The notes under the pieces were generated by a model. That model did no database searches and had not been told where the DNA came from. It was given only the letters and a program-made list of their open reading frames with translations. Below are positions 60,404-64,000 of a stretch of DNA of 64,000 nucleotides, piece by piece. Within the stretch, counting starts at the first letter, position 1; every line of letters begins with the position of its first letter. Location: assembly GCF_029946515.1 (NCBI RefSeq), contig NZ_JARZHH010000043.1, positions 35,785 through 99,784 of the forward strand. The letters are read 5' to 3'. The position numbers and the translations under genes were made by a program. The DNA is from Polyangium sp. 6x1 (GTDB lineage Bacteria > Myxococcota_A > Polyangia > Polyangiales > Polyangiaceae).

Positions 60404-60926
60404 CGTCGAACAGCACCTCGACGTCGTCGCGGACCCGGAACGCGCCGAGCGGCCCCTTCACGTCGCGGAGGCCGAGCCGCTTCATCGAGAGCGTGATCCG
60501 CCCCGAGACGCGCGTGCGGCCCGCTTCCTCCGCCACGCGCAGCGGGACCGGCAGCGAGAGCCGGCCGCTCGAAACCTCGACCGTCACCTCCGCGCGATCC
60601 CGCGACGTGCCCTTCGCGTGGACGCGCACCTCCTTCGTCCCCGGGAACACCTCGTCGCGGATCTTCCGCTCGATGTCCGATCGATCCGAGATCGACAGCG
60701 CCGACGTGTCGACGCGCTCGCCATGCAGCGTCCCCACGACCTGCAGCGCGGCGACCGGCACGACGAGCTCCGCGGAAAACCCCTCGCCTTCGAGCGTCGC
60801 GCGGCCGGTGAACGTGGCGGCTGAAAGCTCGAGATCGTGCGCCAGGCGCGCCAGCATCCCGCTCGCACGCGTGTGGACGAGAATCTTGGAGGTCGAACGA
60901 TCGACGACCCGCGCGGCGTCACTCAT
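60381..60926 (-). CDS. YceI-family lipid-binding-like protein
   Basis: ATG 60926 overlaps the stop of the upstream gene (ATGA at 60923-60926). The 181-aa protein has the YceI beta-barrel pattern: DRSTSKILVHTRASGMLARLAHDLEL, FSAELVVPVAALQVVG, SDIERKIRDEVFPGTKEVRVHA and VSGRITLSMKRLGLRDVKGPLGAFRVRDDVEVLFDVTL. Unlike most YceI proteins it has no signal peptide, so it may act inside the cell. The family binds isoprenoid or amphiphilic lipids. It is last in an operon with two membrane proteins and a degenerate ABC ATPase, which suggests envelope-lipid handling. Confidence 0.85.
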   Translation of the reverse strand: MSDAARVVDRSTSKILVHTRASGMLARLAHDLELSAATFTGRATLEGEGFSAELVVPVAALQVVGTLHGERVDTSALSISDRSDIERKIRDEVFPGTKEVRVHAKGTSRDRAEVTVEVSSGRLSLPVPLRVAEEAGRTRVSGRITLSMKRLGLRDVKGPLGAFRVRDDVEVLFDVTLRPAS

Positions 60927-61657
60927 TCGCGACACCGTAGCGCGGCGGCTACGAGAAGCAGCATCGCCATGAGCAGCAGAGCCACGGAGCTCTGCGGTTG
61001 CGACAGCCCGAGCGGCCCCTCGCCGCCGAGGAGCGCGCGTCCGTGCGCTCGAGGCAGGAGGGCCGCGAAGAGGCCCGCGCCGCTGCCGAAGAGGAAGTCG
61101 AGGACGAGCGGCACGAGGCGACCACGGCCACGTTCGAGGAACGTCGCGCCGAACGCGAACCAGCCGCCGTACGCCGCGCCGACGAGGGCGCCGATCCAGC
61201 CGCTCGTGAAGGCATCCCGGGCGAACGGCGGCGCCGCGGCCGACTGCGCGGACGCGACGGCGACGAGCGCGAGCAACGCGCTGCTCGCGGCCGAAGCGAG
61301 CACGAGCGCCACGCCGATCCCGAGCGCGACGTCGCGGCGCGCGGCCCCGTAACGCGCGACGGGCCAGGCGGCGTCACGCAGCTTCGAGCGATCACAGGCG
61401 CGGGCGGCGAGGGCGAAGCAGAAGAGCGGGATGACGAGGCGGAACGTCGCGGCGAGGGAACGATCGACCGCGCCCGCCGTGGTCACGCGGCGTTCGATGA
61501 GGCCGCCGGCGAGCGCGAGTGCGAGCGCGAGCATCGCGGTGAGCGCGACACCCCTTCCTGCGAGCCTGCGAGCGCCCATCGCGGCCCCGAGGGAAACTCC
61601 CCCGAACGCGCCCGCGCCACGAGGCAACGCGGCCTCTGGTCGATGCTGCGACGTCAT
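60923..61657 (-). CDS. Membrane protein in degenerate-ABC operon (permease-like)
   Basis: The 244-aa protein has about six hydrophobic helices (ALTAMLALALALAGGLI, LVIPLFCFALAARA, VALGIGVALVLASAASSALLALVAVA, GWIGALVGAAYGGWFAFGATF, LVLDFLFGSGAGLFAALL, SVALLLMAMLLLVAAAL). It resembles ABC-2-type permease subunits in size and topology but has no diagnostic motif. Its ATG overlaps the stop of the ABC-like gene (ATGA, 61654-61657) and its stop overlaps the YceI start. Confidence 0.75.
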   Translation of the reverse strand: MTSQHRPEAALPRGAGAFGGVSLGAAMGARRLAGRGVALTAMLALALALAGGLIERRVTTAGAVDRSLAATFRLVIPLFCFALAARACDRSKLRDAAWPVARYGAARRDVALGIGVALVLASAASSALLALVAVASAQSAAAPPFARDAFTSGWIGALVGAAYGGWFAFGATFLERGRGRLVPLVLDFLFGSGAGLFAALLPRAHGRALLGGEGPLGLSQPQSSVALLLMAMLLLVAAALRCRE

Positions 61658-62871
61658 GCTCCTCCCCGTGGCTCGCCTGGATCACCTGGCTCGGGTGGCT
61701 TCTCCGCCACGTCGGTCGTGACGGGAGGCGCCTCGGCGACCGGCGGCTCGCTCGGCACGGCCGGGAGCGCCTGCGGCGCGACGGGCGCGAGCGCTCCCGG
61801 CACCCGCGCGCTCCTCGCCGCCGGGAGCGCGACCGGCGGCCTTTGCGGGAGCCTGGCCGCGCGGCGGAACGTGAGCAGCGCCTCGGCCGCGGCGCGCACC
61901 TGAACGATGCCGGGCGACGCCGGCGCGATGGCTTCGATCGCGACGCCGGCCTCCACCGCCGTGTCCGTGAGCGCGAGCGCGCAAGCGTCGAGATCGTCCC
62001 CGGACAAACGCAGCTCCGCGGCCCGCGGATACGGCCCGGCGGCCTCGCTCCACGCGACGGATCGCACCTCCGTTCGATCGGCGAGCAAACGAGCGAGCGC
62101 GCGCACCGGCGCTCGTTCGCTCGCGTCGTCCGCGGGACGCACCCACGCGATGAGCGCGGGCTCGCCGCCGGGCAGAGGCTCCGCGGCGTCGGCCTCGCCG
62201 AGCACGAGCCCCTTGTGCAGCACGAGGACACGATCGCCGAGCGCACGCGCGTCCGCGGGCGAGGAGGTCGTCACGACGACACACGCGCCGCCGAGCGCGA
62301 GCTCGCGGATCCGCTCGCGCACGAGGCCGAGCAGGTTGAGCGCGACGTCGGAGAGCGGCTCGTGCAGCGAGACGAGCAGCGGCGACGGCGTGGAGAGCGC
62401 GAGCGCGAGCTCCACCGCGCGCGCCTCGGCGAACGAAAGTGATCGCGGCTCGCGGCGCGCGAGGTGACCGAGGCCGAACGGATCGAGCACGTCGCCGGCG
62501 CGCGCCCCGAGCTCGCCGCGCGCCCTGCGCGAGAGCACGACCGACGCCTCGACCGTGCGCGCATCCGGGAGCGAAGGCTCCGCGGCGAGCGCGCCGATGC
62601 GGGCCCGCAGCAAGGGCGAACGCGCGGGGGATTGTCCTTCGACGAGGACGCGGCCCTGCAAGGGAGCGCGCGCGCCCGTGATCACCTCGGAGAGCGCGAG
62701 CGTCCCGTCCTCGGGCGCACCCAGAACGGCGAACACGCCTGCGCCGAGGGCGAGGTTCACGCCCGTCAGTCTCCCGCGGGAAGCGCCGCGCGGCGCCGCG
62801 GCGTCACGCGCATGCACGGCTTCGAGCACGAGCCGCGGCGGCGAGATCGTGTGCGGACGCTGCATCGTCAT
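61654..62871 (-). CDS. ABC ATPase homologue that has lost its catalytic motifs
   Basis: The 405-aa protein starts at ATG 62871 (overlapping the upstream stop). Its N-terminal about 220 residues keep the ABC fold order: LTGVNLALGAGVFAVLGAP, LQGRVLVEGQSP, a signature-position segment RSLSFAEARAVELALALS, LLVSLHEPLSDVALNLL and VVVTTSSPADARALGDRVLVLHKGLVLGEA. Walker A should be GxxGxGKST but reads GAPEDGTLA (no Lys). The signature LSGGQ reads LSFAE, the Walker B Asp is His (SLHEP), and the H-loop His is Ser. ATP hydrolysis is therefore very unlikely. A Pro/Ala-rich tail ends the protein. It sits between two membrane proteins. Confidence 0.85.
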   Translation of the reverse strand: MTMQRPHTISPPRLVLEAVHARDAAAPRGASRGRLTGVNLALGAGVFAVLGAPEDGTLALSEVITGARAPLQGRVLVEGQSPARSPLLRARIGALAAEPSLPDARTVEASVVLSRRARGELGARAGDVLDPFGLGHLARREPRSLSFAEARAVELALALSTPSPLLVSLHEPLSDVALNLLGLVRERIRELALGGACVVVTTSSPADARALGDRVLVLHKGLVLGEADAAEPLPGGEPALIAWVRPADDASERAPVRALARLLADRTEVRSVAWSEAAGPYPRAAELRLSGDDLDACALALTDTAVEAGVAIEAIAPASPGIVQVRAAAEALLTFRRAARLPQRPPVALPAARSARVPGALAPVAPQALPAVPSEPPVAEAPPVTTDVAEKPPEPGDPGEPRGGA

Positions 62872-63605
62872 GCGCCTGCTCCGCCGCGGCCTGCGTCGAC
62901 GAGGAGCGAGAGCAGCGCGGAGAGCGCGCCCGGAATCGAGTACGTGCCGCGCCCCGCGAGCTCCGCGAGCATCCACGGCACGATCACGATCGCCGCGAGC
63001 AGGACCCTGCCACGACGCCCACCCATGCGCGCCGAGAACGCGGCGAGCGTCCCGAGCGTGGCCCCAGCGCTCACCGAGAACACGAAGAGCCCGAGCGCGA
63101 ACACGATCCTGCGCATCGCCATGGACGCGGAGCTCGACAGCGCCACCGTGACGAGCGCGAGCCCGACGAGCGGCAGCCCAACAGACCTCGCGATCTGCAC
63201 CATCGACGCGATCCACCGCACTGCGTGGAGGCTCTGCGCGTGCACGCCGTGCGTCGCCGCGAGCGCCTCGATTCCGGCCTCGCGATCCTCGGCGGTCCGA
63301 TCGCTCGCCGCCGCGAGCGTCGTCGGGGCCGCCGCCACCAGCGTGATCGACGCGGCCCCGAGGCCCACGAGCCCTTCGAGCGGCGCGCTCGTTCCTTCCG
63401 TCGCGCGGAGAACGATCGCGAGGGCGGCGAACGACGCGCCGAGCAGCGCTCCGCCCACGAGCCCGACACGCGAGAGCGTCGTGCGCGCGAGGCGCGCGCG
63501 GGACAGCGCCACCGCGGCGAGCAAGCGCCTTCGCGGACGCCCACGAGGCGGCCCGGGCGTGCGGCGCGCGGCTGGCGCGCCGGTGAGGCTCGAGGGAGTC
63601 GACAT
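62868..63605 (-). CDS. Membrane protein in degenerate-ABC operon (ABC-2 permease-like)
   Basis: The start at ATG 63605 (MSTPSSLTGAPAARR) gives 245 aa; ATG 63644 is possible. Five or six hydrophobic helices are visible (VGLVGGALLGASFAALAIVL, LVGLGAASITLVAAAPTTLA, VGLPLVGLALVTVALSSS, IVFALGLFVFSVSAGATLGTL, VLLAAIVIVPWMLAELA). Between the second and third lies EDREAGIEALAATHGV, an amphipathic segment reminiscent of the coupling-helix region of ABC-2 permeases (R.ER..G..E.L). It is first of four genes joined by ATGA overlaps. It is divergent from the lipoprotein gene at 63685 across 79 bp. Confidence 0.75.
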   Translation of the reverse strand: MSTPSSLTGAPAARRTPGPPRGRPRRRLLAAVALSRARLARTTLSRVGLVGGALLGASFAALAIVLRATEGTSAPLEGLVGLGAASITLVAAAPTTLAAASDRTAEDREAGIEALAATHGVHAQSLHAVRWIASMVQIARSVGLPLVGLALVTVALSSSASMAMRRIVFALGLFVFSVSAGATLGTLAAFSARMGGRRGRVLLAAIVIVPWMLAELAGRGTYSIPGALSALLSLLVDAGRGGAGA

Positions 63606-63684
63606 CGTCACGATGATTTCGAGGGTGAACGCGAGGAGCCGCATCCCCGCTGCCCTTTCGCGCGGGCGGCGGCAAGGATATCCT

Positions 63685-64000
63685 GTGCGCAGTCCTGTGC
63701 TTGACCTGAAAATCCGCCGTGGGCGATGGGCTTCTGTTCTCGGGCTCTTGCTAGCGGGCGGTGCGCTCGGCGTCGCCTGCACGCCGGACTCCGGCATCTC
63801 TCGGCCCACGACTGCGTCCGGGAGCGGCGCGGGCGGGGCGGGCGGTGACGCCGGTGCCGGCGGGGATGCCGGCGCCTCGTCCAGCGTGAGCTCGTCGAGC
63901 AGCTCGTCGTCGTCCTCGTCCAGCGGCAGCGGCGGCGCCGGTGGTGCCGGCGGCGCGGGCGGCGCAGGCGGCAGCGGCGCGGGCGGCGCAGGCGGCGCAG
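63685..64000 (+). CDS. Gly/Ser-stalk lipoprotein, N-terminal part (cut by window end)
   Basis: GTG 63685 follows AAGGA at 6 bp; GTG 63697 is an in-frame alternative. The visible 105 residues comprise a basic n-region, a hydrophobic stretch (WASVLGLLLAGGALGVAC) with a good lipobox, a Gly/Ala tract, a poly-Ser run and a second GGAGGAGG tract that continues past the window edge. The layout equals the stalks of the lipoproteins starting at 8696 and 48687. The head domain lies beyond the window. Confidence 0.8.
   Translation, partial: MRSPVLDLKIRRGRWASVLGLLLAGGALGVACTPDSGISRPTTASGSGAGGAGGDAGAGGDAGASSSVSSSSSSSSSSSSGSGGAGGAGGAGGAGGSGAGGAGGA

Noticed and set aside
1..64000. tRNA, rRNA, tmRNA, insertion sequence, prophage or secondary-metabolite cluster
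   Set aside because: Reading both strands I found no cloverleaf, rRNA segment, transposase, integrase or PKS/NRPS domain. A tool-based scan (tRNAscan, Infernal) would be needed to exclude small RNAs.

Overview
The window is a contiguous piece of a very GC-rich (roughly 70%) chromosome and looks like a myxobacterium of the Polyangium/Sorangium group (Myxococcota). The evidence is the codon bias toward C/G in third positions, three eukaryotic-type Ser/Thr kinases, many lipoproteins with Gly/Ser-rich stalks, a MYXO-CTERM-like sorting tail on a matrixin protease, an Oar-like TonB-dependent receptor, an SDR closely resembling the C-factor CsgA, and FGE-sulfatase-type (SUMF1) lipoproteins. I see no rRNA, tRNA, transposase, integrase, prophage, CRISPR array or PKS/NRPS cluster. 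Both window edges cut genes.

Layout, left to right. 1-4657: a TetR-type regulator (C-terminal part), an RND periplasmic adaptor and an RND pump in one operon. 4752-5225: a PNPOx-fold flavoprotein. 5396-12711: a surface-protein block with a large Cys-rich/lamin-tail protein, three SUMF1-domain lipoproteins and one further lipoprotein. 12739-19572: two short-chain dehydrogenases, a large secreted protein with a trypsin-like protease gene just upstream, and a glycoside hydrolase family 1 lipoprotein that lacks both catalytic glutamates. 19730-20062: FKBP.

20075-28227 is a minus-strand signalling operon. A Ser/Thr kinase carries a degenerate FHA-like region, a degenerate GGDEF-like region and a C-terminal helical domain with an HEPN-type R-x4-H motif. 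It is followed by an 80-aa protein and by a kinase-nSTAND NTPase-TM-propeller protein. Upstream of this operon lies a 43-bp tandem repeat array (28291-28559). A plus-strand run then follows: a small protein, a lipoprotein, a large exported protein, a third kinase, a TPR/PEGA-like protein and a Cys-rich lipoprotein.

35544-42725 is a complete TonB energisation unit (tonB, exbB, exbD, exbD). It is transcribed away from a large carboxypeptidase-regulatory/TonB-dependent receptor and a companion lipoprotein. 42821-49457 carries a thioredoxin-TPR lipoprotein, small unknowns, a matrixin protease with its exported partner, and a Gly-rich lipoprotein. 49679-52306 has a DUF4388-like protein and a membrane protein converging on an intergenic block of four consecutive hairpins.

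52310-57700 encodes an unusually long, internally duplicated UvrA (1796 aa, four ABC signature motifs). Then come smpB with a small downstream gene and a DUF362 protein. A four-gene, ATGA-coupled minus-strand operon follows: two membrane proteins flanking an ABC ATPase homologue with no functional Walker A, Walker B Asp or H-loop, plus a YceI-family protein. The window ends in the start of another Gly/Ser-stalk lipoprotein.

The items most worth follow-up are the HEPN-tailed kinase operon, the two apparent pseudoenzymes (GH1 and ABC), the four-hairpin element, the 43-bp array and the tandem UvrA.
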